In this document: one piece after another, positions 1-12,703 of the stretch
How positions within the stretch are numbered: position 1 is the first letter of the stretch
How the letters are laid out: each line of letters begins with the position of its first letter
Assembly: GCA_961205875.1 (NCBI GenBank)
Contig: OY540812.1
Span: forward strand, 24,127,098-24,191,097
Length of the DNA stretch: 64,000 bases
Reading direction: 5' to 3'
From: Sialis fuliginosa
Lineage: Eukaryota; Arthropoda; Insecta; Megaloptera; Sialidae
Made by a program: the position numbers and the translations under genes
The notes under the pieces: generated by a model
What the model saw: the letters and a program-made list of their open reading frames with translations, nothing else
What the model was told of the DNA's origin: nothing
Database searches by the model: none

Positions 1-1408
1 TAACTCCCGCTGTACACACTTATGTACACCTCATTTTGTAATTCGTGTTACTTTCTATGGATATTAATTCACAATATTTCCTTAAAAATCAGATGCTAGT
101 AGCACAAGAAATAAAATCTGTTAACGTTTATTTTTCATGAGTATTTAAACGTGTTTTAATTGCTGCGAATTATTTGTATATGAATAGAGGCATGTGATAT
201 GCTAATATATTTTATCAAACTGAAGCATGTGATTTCGAATTTTGTTTAAATCATATGGAATAACATAACTCGATTTTTAAATATAATTTATCTAAAAAAA
301 ATTATATCAGAAAAGCAGTTTCACACAAAATAGGCTTCAAATCTGCCAAATGTACTCGCACGAATGCACACTGTTATTTTTTTTTATAAATATAAAAAAA
401 GGTGTTATTGTAATATTTAGTTAAATATATTGCATGTGTACTTAATTTCATTTAAAAAAATTTCTGCTTGTTTTTGTTTTCTTTTGAGCGTTAATGGGTT
501 AATATAGATAATATACTCTTAATCCAACTAACTATATTATTAAAGAAACAATAAATTCCCTGTTTTAAAAAATATTTTAAAAATTGCTTCAAGTACTTAC
601 TTATACTTTTTTATACGTTTATCACTAAATATCTTTACATTGTATAAACTTTTAACAACGTCTGCTTTCGTCCATATCGGATGCGCGTGATCCAGTTCTT
701 TTTTTAAATATAATATTATTATTAATTCTGTAGTAGATTGGTTTTTTATCTGGTCTTGTATTTATGGTTGTTTTTTAATTTGTTTGCATCGACATTCAGT
801 GTACTGTACCTGTACATTAATATTAATTGTGTTCGTGAGACAGTGGAGAGATGGCGTTTATGAAATAGCTTCTGTTCGGAAATAATTGCTTTGGCTCTAG
901 GCGACCACTGCGAGTGTATTTAAATTGTTTCGTGGCCAACTCGATCGGTCGAATGTGATAGACCCAGTAGCCAAGGTCTCTACACAATAGCGACAATAAA
1001 TAAACAATTATTTAATAGTTTTACTATAGTTGGTATTATTAATTGTTTATTTTGAAATCACTGTTACTTTTACTTAACAGATATAAAGTTTGAGCAGTTT
1101 TGCCTTTGAAAAATTTAATAAAATAACAAATTATTTTTTAAACAGTAAGAAGTTATCAATTTATTAATTCCTCCGAAGATATGCAAGGTAATGTATAGAG
1201 TGAGTTAAAGATGTTAAGACAAATAATTAATTTTTATTACAATAATCTTGTTTTGTGTGTTAACCACGTGTTCTTCGACTAATCAAAATACAGTAAAAAA
1301 ACAATATGTTTTTTGAAACTGTATTAATTAGTCGAGAGTTGAAGAAGTTGACGAATATATTGAATTAATGAAAAATCACATATAAATGATATTTTTTTTA
1401 TTATAAAG
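1..1408. other. Intergenic DNA, no gene seen
   Basis: AT-rich sequence with short homopolymer runs. The stretch about 780-1000 is visibly less AT-rich than its surroundings but carries no long reading frame and no recognised repeat end. It could be a conserved regulatory patch or an untranslated exon of a gene to the left; nothing decides between these. Confidence 0.4.
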
Positions 1409-1980
1409 AAGCGCCGAGCTTAGGGGAGGAGCAAGGTGACCGCCCGGGGCGCCAGGCTAGGTGGGGCGGCGCACAATGGGGCATAAGTGCCTTTTTTGGT
1501 TCAAATCATTGTACAGGCTATAATTTTTTAGAAAACTTTTTAATCAACGACATATCTCCGGTTCTATTAGTGGTAGAGAGTTCAAACTGAGCTTATTTTC
1601 ATAATGCAGTCTAGTATAAATTATGTTTTATGAATTTCATCAGAGTCGTTAAAAAAATGTTTGAGATGATATATTGAGATATTAACTAGGTATTCAACTT
1701 ATTTGTTAATTTATCAATTTTAATTTGTTAATAATAGGGGAAGGGGATCTCGACGGTCTTAGGACATTTGATAGTCTTAAAGATAATGATGTAAGCTATA
1801 TTTAAAAACAAAGTTGGAGTCTGTAGAATCGCGCCAAGCTGAGATATCAACTATTCAACTTTTTGTTAATTTATCAATTTTAGTTGAAATTTTCGGTGAT
1901 TTTTGAAGAATTTTTTAGGGGCTCAGAGCGCGGAAAAATAAATCTCGCCTAGGGCGTCAGACTTGCTAAGACTAGCACTG
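1409..1980. mobile_element. hAT-like non-autonomous element, about 570 bp
   Basis: The G+C-rich ends are imperfect inverted repeats: AAGCGCCGAGCTTAGG on the left, and on the right the reverse complement begins CAGTGCTAGTCTTAGC. Flanking 8-mers ttataaag (1401-1408) and tgataaag (1981-1988) match at 7 of 8 positions, as expected of a decayed hAT duplication. The interior has two similar segments at about 1674-1730 and 1842-1888, each beginning GAGATAT. No transposase reading frame. Confidence 0.6.
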
Positions 1981-1988
1981 TGATAAAG

Positions 1989-2448
1989 TGCCTAAAATAA
2001 TCTTATATACTCTATATAACCCTCAGCGATTCTACCTTTTTACTTACAGAACAACTTGCTTGTTTGTATCTGCAATGATCAGCCCATTTGCAATATCCTC
2101 ATTCAGTATGTGCTCCAGTTAAAAAAATTAATAAAGAAACAGAAAAAATACAAGCTTATACACAAACACACACGCACACCAACAATAAAACTAACATTCG
2201 AACAAACTCATAAATACTAAAGAACATCACGAAGGAGCTGTCGGTAAAGGACACCATCCAATCGACATAGGAATCATCATCATCAAAAACACTCTAATAG
2301 TCGAAACTTGTCAAAACTGTAAAATTACTTTTAACAGTCATACTTAAAAATACCTTAAAATTTAAAATTCCCAAAAAATAAGATTATCTTACCCGCTTCG
2401 TCATCTTAAGGTCATCGGGCCGTTTACTCCGAAAAATTGGCCCGATTT
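1989..2448. other. Intergenic DNA, no gene seen
   Basis: AT-rich with a CA-rich run near 2160-2180. No convincing reading frame, repeat end or RNA gene was recognised. Confidence 0.4.
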
Positions 2449-2530
2449 GCCTATACACGACCAAATCTGCAGTACCCACACTCTATCTCCCGACAAATCA
2501 GCCCTGCAGATTGGATTGTGTATAGAGGCC
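2449..2530. repeat. Short foldback repeat
   Basis: GCCTATACACGACCAAATC at the left is matched on the opposite strand by GCCTCTATACACAATCCAAT at the right, with about 30 bp between. It looks like the paired ends of a miniature inverted-repeat element; no flanking duplication was identified. Confidence 0.45.
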
Positions 2531-2647
2531 TTAACTCATCTTCCCTTTACAGTTATTGTTAACAAAATAAACCTGTGGCCAACGTAGATTGTTTTCTAAA
2601 AATCTAAATGAATTCTTATTTCGTCCAAAATTCAGATACAGATTTTT

Positions 2648-3090
2648 TATACAGGGTGCGGCTTTTAAATTAGGACAAGCAAATAACTACAAAACAAAGG
2701 ACTGTATGAAAAAATTAGATAAGAATATAACAACAATCAGAGTTTTTAAATTGTAAGAATTTTATGAACAATTTTTTTCCTTGCAATTTTATTAAAAAAT
2801 ATATAGTTTACAGGTCAAAAGTACGAAATCTTTAGTTGTTCTTCTGGTTAATATAATAAAGCAATGTTTAAAAAAAATGTTTCCTACAAAAGATGTTTTT
2901 TCAAACAGAATAATATTCCAAAATAAAAAATACAGGTTTTCCTTAAAAAAAGCTGATATCCATAAAACCAAACATATATATCACCACCCTATTTCCTCCT
3001 TGGAATTAAACAACATTTACTTAAAACATTTTTCCATACAGTCCCTTGTTTTCGAGTTATTTGCCTGTCTCAAATGCCGCACCTTGTATT
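2648..3090. mobile_element. Foldback element with TATACAGGGTG tip, copy 1
   Basis: The left arm (2648 to about 2717) starts TATACAGGGTGCGGC. The right arm (about 3023-3090) is its inverted copy, reverse-complementing to a start like ATACAAGGTGCGGC, and both arms share AAATAACT and GGACTGTATG. The 81-residue frame beginning at 2877 lies across the middle and right arm and is low complexity, so it is not called a gene. Confidence 0.65.
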
Positions 3091-3454
3091 TGTACACAAT
3101 TATAAAATCAAATGTGTACTAATTAATTTATTTATGTCTTATTATTTTATTTAAACAGTGTAGTGGTATGCACTGTTTACAATATTCAAGATGAAATCGC
3201 GATAGGAGAATGTCACATGGTGAGATTTTATAAAACAGTTATATTACAGAATTATATGTTGTATTTAAAACGCATACTATATATTTCTTGTTTTAAGTAA
3301 GATTTAGTCGTTCATTTCTCCAACATAGATTTAATATAAAACATAATAAAGTAATGACTTCAAATAGAACTAATACCTTTTGCGACTTTTTATGCCATAT
3401 TTTTATCCAAATGTAGGGCCATATAAGTATTATAGTAGAAAATAATCAAGTGTT
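3091..3454. other. Intergenic DNA, no gene seen
   Basis: AT-rich filler between two inverted-repeat elements; nothing recognised. Confidence 0.35.
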
Positions 3455-3635
3455 AAGGCTACACACGAGACTATACAGTTACGTAAGTTTCGTCTCGTAA
3501 AACAACCCGGTCTCCTGATAATCTTTTAACGAGATAACCCCTCGACGAGATGTTGATATCAACTTAGTCTCGTCTCGGACTTGATCTCGTTACGAGGTCA
3601 AGACAAAGACAAGTTTCATCTCGGCGTGCAGCCCC
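3455..3635. mobile_element. Miniature inverted-repeat element rich in TCTCG
   Basis: Ends AAGGCTACACACGAGAC and, on the opposite strand, GGGGCTGCACGCCGAGA form an imperfect TIR. The interior repeats the motif TCTCGTC/GACGAGA many times in both orientations, the kind of subterminal motif bound by a transposase. No coding capacity. Confidence 0.55.
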
Positions 3636-4484
3636 ATATACATCAGTAGAACTACAACAGTGTTTTTACTAAAAAAAATCAATAGAAGTTACAGTCAAAG
3701 ATTCGGAGCAATCCAATTTTAAAATAGTTTCGCTCCAGATTCACTTCGATACTAACAATGACTGCTCCGGCTCCGCTCCATATACTCCTAGGATAGTCAA
3801 TGATGTTATAGTTAAAAGCCAGACTTATTTTGTAATACACGCGGATGAAATCACTATGAAATTTTATAATTTTAAATGAATTTATTTTTCTACGTACGTC
3901 ACGGAATAGAAAAAAATGTTATTCAATTATTCTTAAATAACAAAATATAAGATAGTACCAAGGAAAAACAAATCAATTAATTAATAAAGTACCGTTCTAG
4001 TGTTTAAAATCCAATCAATACAAATCTATGACCGTAGCCATGTTACCGATTGCAATCCAGTGATAAGATGGCGGTCTCAGTGCCGGTCAAACAGTGCTTC
4101 GATGTTATCGGCCGCTCTGTTTGGCGCGACACAACGATACAACACGCAGCGCAGATCTGTATCACCGTGGTGGGCCCCCCTAGGGCTATACCCGCAATGT
4201 TGGCGAGTGTATTGTGATTGTTAGTAGCCATTGTTACCGCTTGTTGTACAGTTGGTATCTTTTTTAATCAAAATTTTGTACAGTGGTCGTTAATATTTTT
4301 ACATATTTGTATTAGTTGTTTGTGTATTTTAGAATGTATAAGATCATAAACGTATCAGATATTACGGGGAAATAAAATTAAAGTAGTTTATTTTCCTTGG
4401 TCCTATCAAAAATATATTGAAATATAAAATTATGATTTGGAAATCGTAAGTAACAAGTTAAGTGTCAGGTACTCAACTGAGCAA
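3636..4484. other. Intergenic DNA with a less AT-rich patch at about 4030-4260
   Basis: The patch stands out from its AT-rich flanks and is open in two overlapping frames on opposite strands (4000-4224 plus, 4043-4231 minus), neither with a recognisable domain. It may be a regulatory island, an untranslated exon or part of an old element. The stretch 3693-3785 repeats GCTCC motifs in both orientations. Confidence 0.35.
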
Positions 4485-4705
4485 TATACAGGTTGGTTCG
4501 GTTAGGGATACAGATATTTTAAGAGCTGATTCCTTGGCTCATTGTGAGTAAAAAATTGTATGAGAAGGTGGGGTCTATCTTCAACACTCTGTAGGTCAGA
4601 GGATGTTAAAGATAGACCTAACCTTCTTGTACAATTTTTAACTCACAATGAGCCAAGGAATCAACTCTTAAAATATATGTATCCCAAACCGGACCACCCT
4701 GTATA
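4485..4705. mobile_element. Foldback element with TATACAGG tip, copy 2
   Basis: Almost the whole 221 bp is one hairpin. The left arm starts TATACAGGTTGGTTCGG; the right arm on the other strand starts TATACAGGGTGGTCCGG. The arms are about 100 bp and share CCTTGGCTCATTGTGAG. The centre is about 4590-4605. The ends are compatible with a TA target. Confidence 0.75.
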
Positions 4706-5550
4706 TGTTGGCCATTACCCAGTAGCATAGATAAAATTTTTAAACCAATATCGAAAATTTTCAAAGACCTCCTTCATGAAAAATGTTAATAATTCCCATA
4801 AGAAAGGAGCCCTGCCGGGAAGTAAAAATGTGTTAAATATCTACTAAATACACATTTCAATATAAGGCTACACTATTTTTAGATTTGAAAGTTTCGATAT
4901 TTTTTAATTAAATTATAAATAAAACCAGAAAGACATAAAAATATCTCAAATAAAGTACGACCTCTTTCCAGGAGTTATTTTAAGAAAAAATTTCAACTGC
5001 AAATACCTTCTTTTTTTTGCTTTTTGCATTTTGTATATTTCTCTCTTCACTTTATATATTTCTCTCTTACAAATTATAGTGACTTTTTTGCTCTATACTT
5101 ACACTTTTTTATATTTTATATTTATAATTTTTCCACTACACAAATTAGGTTTTACAACTGCAGTTTTCATTTTTGGAACTACAGAAACAAGCTACAACTA
5201 CAAACTAAAAGAAACCCTGCCTCTTTCTCTGCGGCAAAATTATGCTAAATAAATAAACTGGGCAAATACAGAACCAAAGAAAAGACACCTACTGGGTCCA
5301 TTTTTTATATTTCTTTCCATGTTACTAACATATATTCTGAATGAGTCAAATCGGACCACAAATACACATTCTCGACCCCAGCGCCTCCTACCGGTTCCAA
5401 AAAAAAACGGAAAACCAAATAGCCATATGGTGTGAATATGGCTTCGATACGTCTTGTGGTTTAGACCTGATGAGATTACATACGTACGCACCAACGTTTT
5501 TATATATTATGTACCTACATATGTATTAAGATTAAGATATGTATGAAATA
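4706..5550. other. Intergenic DNA, no gene seen
   Basis: AT-rich, pyrimidine-rich around 5000-5130. Short open frames here (for example 5240-5494 minus) have no domain signal or splice context. Confidence 0.35.
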
Positions 5551-6365
5551 TATACAGGGTGGAGCATTTTAAGTGTTACAAGCTAGCGGTGCCCAAACTA
5601 TCAATAATATTTTTAAAATTTCAAATAAAAGATCATGTTTTGTTTTTTTTTTGGTGGAGGTACCGAGGCAAGGTCATGGTCCTCTATTTTTTCAAATAGA
5701 ACCATGCATTTTTTATTCCACTACTGAATTCAGCACAAATTAAATGACCTATGATACAAGGTCATTCAAGGCCAAATTTGACCTCGCTGGATTTTTTATG
5801 GGGCTTTGTAAAAGAACGCATGATGGCGGTAGCCCTTACTACACCTCAAAACATGAGGGAGAGAATACGCTAGGCTTGTGCCCAAATAACACCAGAAATG
5901 TTGACCACAATTTGAAGTTCTTTTCATGTGAGAGTAAACCAATATCTGCAAATTGAGGGTCACCACTTTGAGTATCGAGTAAAATGAATTGTTGGCAAAT
6001 CAAGTGTGACTCGATACCAAAGATTGTGTACTATGTAGAAATGCACTATCAAAAATAATTCTACTTTCGCATGGATTCTTTTTTCTTAACTTGTGTGACC
6101 TTAAGTGACCATATATCATAGGTCATTTAGTTTGTACTGAAGTCATTGATAATACAGTGAAATTAAAAATGAATGTTTCCATTTGAAAAAATAGAAGTGA
6201 CCTTGATCCAGCCTCGGCGCCTCCACCAAAAAAAAACAAAAACAAAAAAAACATTGTCTCTTACGATAAGCACCTCCACATCATACAACTTTTATTTGAA
6301 ACATTTTTTGATATTGTTGATAGTTTGAACACCGCTAGCGTGTAGCACTTTAAATGCATAGTATA
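5551..6365. mobile_element. Foldback element with TATACAGGGTG tip, copy 3, about 815 bp
   Basis: The left arm (5551 to about 5770) begins TATACAGGGTGGAGC and contains GGTGGAGGTACCGAGGC. The right arm (about 6096-6365) is its inverted copy and contains GCCTCGGCGCCTCCACC, with the tip eroded by a short deletion. The 70-residue frame at 5744-5956 starts inside the left arm and extends into the non-palindromic centre; no transposase signature. Confidence 0.7.
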
Positions 6366-6778
6366 AGTAATATTTTGATAGAACTATCCATTTTAACATT
6401 ATCTGAATCCATTCAGACTATTTTCGCCATGTGTACATGTCTGTTCGTTTGTCTGTAAATGATGTAACTCAAAAGTGCAAATCATATAGAAGGATGAAAT
6501 TTTATATTTAGAATTATTTTATTGCATCTAGAAAGAAACCCCCCTATTTTTTTGAATTACATTTGAAACGTGGCAAACTACAAAGTTGTAATGAATTTTT
6601 AGTGTCTATAATTTATGTGCCATTCAGTTTTTTCATCTTTTATCAATTAGACAGAAATAGTACTTTTTATGTATATAGAAACACGTATGTACAATAATGT
6701 ACATTGTATTAGATACTCTCAGCACGGTGTACAAGAAAATCCCGTGGTACACAAGGCGACTTTTTTTTATAAAAAAAA

Positions 6779-7512
6779 ACATCTGCCAAGTAAATTCACA
6801 GTGCTTCCTAGTACCAAATTCACCAAAGGTAATTAATTATTGAACAATTTAAATAAAAAGCGATAAAGTGCTCAGATAAATTGCTTAGCATTGGTTAACC
6901 TTTTAATTTTTATACAATTTTACTAAATACTTTTATAACAATTTTACTAAAAAGTAAAGTGATTATTTTTTCGTATATTTTTAATTTATTAACAATTTCA
7001 ATCTGAATCTAAATTTCTGCAAACGTCAAAATTACATTTAATATATTAAAGTTAATATTAATTTAAAAAACACAAAACACGATTTTTAAAAGTAAATTGA
7101 GATAAATCTTTATTAGGGAATATTTTACAACAAACATTGTAGACCTATATTATAGGAAATTGAATGCTTTACAAAAAAAATTCTATAAAATTTGTACATA
7201 ACATGTATCGTTCTTGAGATATCTTGAAAAACTAAATATTTATCACGATTTTGATGATTTTGAAATGAAACCGTCCTCAAGCCAGACACAACCATCTGAC
7301 CAAGTTTCAATAATATTGGTTCAGTGGTTCATGAGTTATGCGTGTGACAAGGATTCAGGGGACAGACGAACGGACGGACACGGAACAAAGTGTTTGTCTT
7401 GACGTGAAACTGAAAGATCAATTTAAAATTTTGAAATCAGAGACCATTTTTTGTTTTTTATTCTAAAACGATAACAAAGCGTCTCGTATCTTCGATATTG
7501 CGAGGAAGCAAC
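6779..7512 (+). repeat. Dispersed unclassified repeat, copy A
   Basis: Begins ACATCTGCCAAGTAAAT near CAGTGCTTCCT and ends near GATATTGCGAGGAAGCAA. Contains shared landmarks GACCTATATTATAG, TTGAGATATCTTG and GTTCATGAGTTATGCGTG plus a CGGACGGAC run. Four more copies lie in this window (8250, 19450, 29475 minus, 33939). No long reading frame, no clear TIR and no TSD; class unknown. Confidence 0.65.
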
Positions 7513-8249
7513 ATTAGTTGAATATTATTTTCTACTAAAAATTGTTAACGAGTGTACTTATTAGTTATTGAAGAAACCTTGATTATTTACAACTCAATTA
7601 TTAGCATATTCGTATAAAATGAATGGTTGTAAAACACAACTGTACTATGCCGTTTTGCTATCACTGTCATAATCCACTCAATTGACTTTGCTGAAGTTCA
7701 ATTCAACATACACATTGGCATAATGTGCCGCTACCGTTCGCCAGTCATTTCACACTGGACAGACAAGAATGATATTTGATAAATCACCAGTGTTGGTCAA
7801 CATTTGGCTATCGGGTGTAGGTTACCGACTACTGGACAATATACTTGTTACGAAAACAATGTGACATAAGTATCGTGTTTATTATAAAAATGTACAGCAA
7901 ACGTATTAGCCAATGTATTTAGTACATTAATAACATTGTGGCTACGGGCATTTTCGGTTTATTTTGACTTATTGAAATATGTGTTATTCATAAATATCAA
8001 TATTGGCAATTGTGTTCGTGAGCATAGGCGCTGAATATGAGGGAGGGGGGGGGTCCCCTCTCTAGGCGTGATTCCACAGTAGCTTCTCCTCCAGTGATTC
8101 TACACTCTAGTTTCTATTAACCCTCAACGCTTCTTTTTTTTGAGAAAAAAGTGTTAAAAAAAATTTTTTTTAACTCATAATAAACCTAAATGCTTTATTT
8201 AATAAAAAAAATAAGTATATAAGTAAAAAATCAAGATTTTATTTAAAAA
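7513..8249. other. Intergenic DNA
   Basis: About 7680-7830 is less AT-rich and not assignable to a repeat. Near 8026-8065 a G-rich tip (AGGCGCTGAATATGAGG) may be the left end of an element whose right tip, CGGCGCCTGTATG, lies at 9133-9145 and which would enclose repeat copy B. No gene seen. Confidence 0.35.
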
Positions 8250-8919
8250 AACTTCTGCCAAGTAAATACCAGTGCTTCCATGTGCTTAATAAACATCGAT
8301 ATAATATTCACATGGATTGTTATTGGTTAAACATTTAATTCTTATCCAATTTTATTTAAAAATATTTATTTAATATTTCTCCTAGTACGCGCCTGATTAT
8401 TTTTTCGTATATTTTTAATTGTTTGATAATTTCAATCTAAATTTAAATTTTTCTGTTATGCAAACGTCAAAACGACATTTAATATGCCAAAGTAAATAGC
8501 GGTTGTAAAAAACAAATGACGGTTTTTTAAAGCAAATTAAGATAAATCTTTGTAAGGAAATACAAACGTTGTAGTGACCTATATTATAGAAAATTGAATG
8601 CTCTACAAAAAATATTCCATAAAATTTTACAATAACATGTGTCTTTCTTGAGATATCAAAAAATAAATATTTGGGGTATTGTCTCTTCCCCTCTGAAACC
8701 CAACCAACCAACTAAGTTTCATTAAAATCGGTTCAGTGGCTTATGAGTTATGCGTGTGATAAGGATTCAGGGGACATAACATGGAACAAAAGGTGTGTGT
8801 CTAGGTTTGAAACAGAAAGATCAAGTTAAAATTTTGATATCGGAGAACATTTTTTTCCCCATTTTAAAATTTAAAACGATCACGAAGCTTCTCGTATCTT
8901 CGATATGGCGAGTAAGCAA
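8250..8919 (+). repeat. Dispersed unclassified repeat, copy B
   Basis: Same order of landmarks as the copy at 6779-7512: CTGCCAAGTAAAT, GACCTATATTATAG, GAGTTATGCGTGTG and TCTTCGATATGGCGAG. It diverges by many substitutions and small indels and may be nested in an outer element with GGCGCC-type tips (about 8026-9145). Confidence 0.6.
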
Positions 8920-10004
8920 AATTATTTCAAAGTTTCAAAAGTTTACAATTCAATTATTATTGGCTTGCTGCCGAAATTGTAACTGTTTTGAAATTTTTTT
9001 ATGCGTCCTTTATTGGCCTGTTACTTTTTTATAAATGAAGATCATTTTTTAAAAGAATCAAACTAAAGATTCCAAGCTTTAAATTCCTTGTTAAAAATTT
9101 TTTATCTCCCCTCCCCCCGAGTAAATGAAAAATCGGCGCCTGTATGTGTGACTGTGAGTAATGTAATACATATGCAATATACATTTATTATTTACGGTCT
9201 GAAGTTTTCCCTGTTCTTGCCTTAAATAAACTTAATCTTTAGTCCAACATCGAATTTCTCTCTTACTGTACAAAGTATAAAAAAATAAATAAGAAAATTC
9301 GTTACTCCTGTTTCATTCATGTGAGAATTGGCACTAATGTTGAAAAATTGAATTAAATAAGTTATACCAAGGTATTTACTCGTAGATAGGTATCTGTTTG
9401 ATTTTTAACTTTTACTAATTATTCAATTAAAACTCTTAAAGAATACAATTTATACATTCATTATGCAAGTCAGACTATATACATACATAAGTAGATGAGC
9501 CGGAGCTCATCAGTACGACACTATTTCTATTTCAGATGGAGCGTGCTCAGGATCATACCTTCCTTAAATTATAAAAAATATAAAGAAAAATGTACACATA
9601 TTATTATACATTCAGTGGCACGTAATTGAAAATTTTTATTAATACAACTTTTTTTGCTCTTCAGTTTTTTTTGGTATCCATATTTTCTCAAAAAAGCAAA
9701 AAAGGTATTCACCAAAAAAATTAAATATACAAAAGGACTTCATCTCATTGTCAGTTCACCTCGGAACCCTACGTAGTTGCCTAAAGTGCCTACTGGATAA
9801 CATACCACTGTATACCTACATTTATATGCTTAACAAATTTCTCACATTTGGTAGCACTTCGGTAATTTTTTATTTAGCATAAATAAAAATAAAATAAATA
9901 TAAATAAACTTCGTATTTTCTTTAAAATTTAATTGTATCATATAAATAATAACGGTATTAATATACCACCCCTTCAATAGCTGTTTGGGCAAGTATAACA
10001 ATAA
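8920..10004. other. Intergenic DNA, no gene seen
   Basis: AT-rich. Contains the G/C-rich tip near 9108-9145 that pairs with about 8026-8050. No convincing coding frame. Confidence 0.35.
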
Positions 10005-10203
10005 AGGCCGATCCACACTATCGTGCCGATCCCGGCCCGGTCTCGCTCCAGTCAAATATTCAGTATAGTAAATACTGTATTGGAGTGTGACTGGAGCGAG
10101 ACCGGTACAATACTTATAGTGTGGATGCTTTCATTGTTTATTTATTTATATTTTGATTGGAGCGAGACCGGATCGGGACTACTATGATAGTCTGGATCGA
10201 CCC
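10005..10203. mobile_element. Foldback miniature element, GGTCTCGCTCCAGTC family, copy 1
   Basis: The left arm includes GCCGATCCACACTATC and GGTCTCGCTCCAGTC. The right arm is inverted and includes GACTGGAGCGAGACC, GATTGGAGCGAGACC and GATAGTCTGGATCGACC. The GAGCGAGACC unit occurs twice in the right half and once inverted in the left. A second, shorter copy is at 47845-47960. Confidence 0.65.
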
Positions 10204-11658
10204 TAGGTGTCCCTTAGGTTTGATTGAACTACAAGTGTACCAAGTTTTATCAAAATTGGTGAGATAATACTCGCAACGTTCACTTTTTAGATGATAAGTA
10301 CAAAATTTCGAATATTTCCAGAACCAAAATCAATAAGTCTGGATTACTCACTAAGACAAACATTTTCCCCAAAAATAATTCAAATCGGTGTATTTTTACA
10401 GTAGTATCGTGAACGAAAGAAATTTTACATCCATACACAAAGGCATACAGACACACGCACATTCAATTTTTCTTTCCGTTTTGATCAAAATCAGAATCTG
10501 CTTTTATCTCGGTCACAATTTGTCGACAGTATTACAATACTTCCATTTCTTTCAGAACATGGAAGTAATAATACTTTTAAACTGCTTGTTAGAGAAATTT
10601 CTATAGTTACATATTTATTATGAAATTATACAAGTAAATAATCAATGTATGTATATTAATTTTATTGATTAAACTTTAAGATAACATTTATATTACATGT
10701 TTGATACAATATCTGTAGAATGTCGAAAGTATTGAAATACTATTTAATTTACTATAGATAATAACGTATCACATTTTTATATCATTCAATGATATATTAT
10801 TGTAAAATAAAAAACTATTGTTCTAATTTTTTCTTCGCATTTTTTTCTTTTTTTACTACGACTGAAGCCTGAAGCTAAATTAATATGTGCACGAAAAGAA
10901 ATCAATTAAAAAATGATTTCATAAATCGTAATATGTTCACATATGTACATATGTATGTATATAATATTAATTTACATATTATACATCATTTATGTATTCA
11001 CAATTCTCGAAACTGTTTTAAATTTTTGATATAAAACTATCGTTTAGACGCAATAACTACACTTTGCAAATATAATAGGGGAGACTGAGGCAAATAGGAT
11101 CATTTTTTATTCAATTACAAATAACATTAAAAAAAGGACTTTTTTTTAAATACTAATTGTAAGTAGTATTATTAATTCTTAATCTATACATCTTTAGCTT
11201 AGATTTTATGCAAAAGGTCTATAGAATAATGTGAAGCAAAATTGAACTTCTTCTATGCTTTGTGAATTTATGTTTTTACCTTACAATGGTTAATATAAAT
11301 AAAAGCATTATAATATTACCAGGTTAAATAAAATTTTATGACGTTATTTAATTTCCTTTGTAAGAAAATCTAACCAGTTTTTCCAATACCCCTTTTTCAG
11401 TCCTTTCTTCTCTCTAGAGATTTTCAAAATATGTATTTTATATGTACAATATAATTTTTTTTCTACCATATACTTTGTACATGTCCAAAACATTATTCAA
11501 TAGTTAAAATTTTAATAGATATAAAATATTTACAATAATATAGCAACAACTACAAAAGTAAACAAAAACTTCATACTTTTCTCAGGTAGAAAATCAGAAC
11601 CACAATTTTTTAACAGGCTAGAAACACTTAATAGTAACACAGTCTCGCGGCTTTTTTA
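10204..11658. other. Intergenic DNA, no gene seen
   Basis: AT-rich with short TATG/TACA runs near 10930-10970. No gene or recognisable repeat family. Confidence 0.35.
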
Positions 11659-12480
11659 AAGTGCGGGGTTCGAGATGTGATAATTTTATGGTCCCGGGAC
11701 TTTCCGGTACTCGGGACTTTTGTTTGTTCATCAATCAAATTATGGACAAATTTATTTTATAAATACTTTGGTATGTATTGTGTGTATTAAAAAGCCATGT
11801 TAATTTACTAAAGTAAAAAATATATGTATATCTTTTTAGATGCATTTAATTATATTATTATTATAACATTATATTATTATTTATGAAAATATATAAACGT
11901 AATCAAAACCACAAAAATAAATAAAAGCAAATATTTTATTTTTACCTAGCAAATAAACTTTTAGAAATACCAGCTTACGCTATCTGCTAGATATCAAATT
12001 GTTATGAAATTACTCGGTATTTTAAAGCAGTGGTAATAAATGTATAGTGATGAAAATGCTATGCATTTTATGAGTGTGTTGTCATTTATATTCAGTGCCT
12101 AGCAGACAGCGTTAGCTGAAAGCTAATTTGTTTTTGCACTCAAGCAAATTCTTTATAATACCGGGCATAAGCAACCTTTTCTAATTTTTGTTATAACTAT
12201 TGCTGCTGTTGAGAATACTCGCTTATTTTCTGTTGATGTTGGCTTTATCATCAACAATGATTTTTACAAAAAAAATCTTAAACTCATTTAGTTTTTGTCT
12301 TTTTTAATGGAGAAATCTTTAGGTTCTGAACCATTTCAAAAATAAAATGTACAATGTATTACGCATATTTTAAATCAGAAAGTCTTGAGTCCCGGGAACA
12401 AAAAAATTCCGGTACTCGAGATAGCTAAAAAAACAGGAGTTTCCAGGAAAAAAGTCCCGGGATGTTTCCACGCAGGATCA
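11659..12480. mobile_element. Possible hAT-like element with CCCGGGA subterminal motifs
   Basis: Both ends carry the same short motifs: GTCCCGGGAC and GGTACTCGGGAC at about 11690-11720, and GTCCCGGGAAC, GGTACTCGAG and GTCCCGGGATG at about 12390-12465. Motif clusters at both ends of an otherwise AT-rich 0.8 kb are typical of hAT subterminal repeats. True tips and TSD were not resolved. A Harbinger-like copy lies inside. Confidence 0.4.
11948..12170. mobile_element. Harbinger-like miniature element, left end truncated
   Basis: The right tip on the opposite strand reads TGCCCGGTATTATAAAG. The interior (TAGCAGACAGCGTTAGCT, GCATTTTATGAG) matches the copy at 45985-46316. The left tip is missing. 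Confidence 0.55.
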
Positions 12481-12487
12481 CTTAACA

Positions 12488-12695
12488 CACTGATTCCTAA
12501 ACTGAGGTCCTCGGCTCCCTTAGTTGTAATGAGTAGATCAAAGAGAGCCTTGGTGGGTAGCCCTGGATTATTATATAACACTAGATGTGTATATGAAAAA
12601 ATGTTCACTAGTAAAAATATAAATTATCAGGGGAGCCTTGTGATTTTTTATAACTGAAAAGGAGGTAGTGGATCAAATAAATTTGGGAACATATG
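12488..12695. mobile_element. hAT miniature element, CACTGATTCC family, copy 1
   Basis: Starts CACTGATTCCTAAACTG and ends TTTGGGAACATATG; closely similar throughout to 26220-26455. Flanking 8-mers acttaaca and acttacac are only partly alike, so the TSD is decayed or shifted. The overlapping 77- and 90-residue frames on opposite strands (12375-12657) are shadows of this repeat. Confidence 0.65.
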
Positions 12696-12703
12696 ACTTA
12701 CAC

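Noticed and set aside
12375..12657. Overlapping frames on opposite strands (77 and 90 aa)
   Set aside because: They coincide with a hAT-type miniature element and are not conserved in frame in its second copy at 26220-26455.
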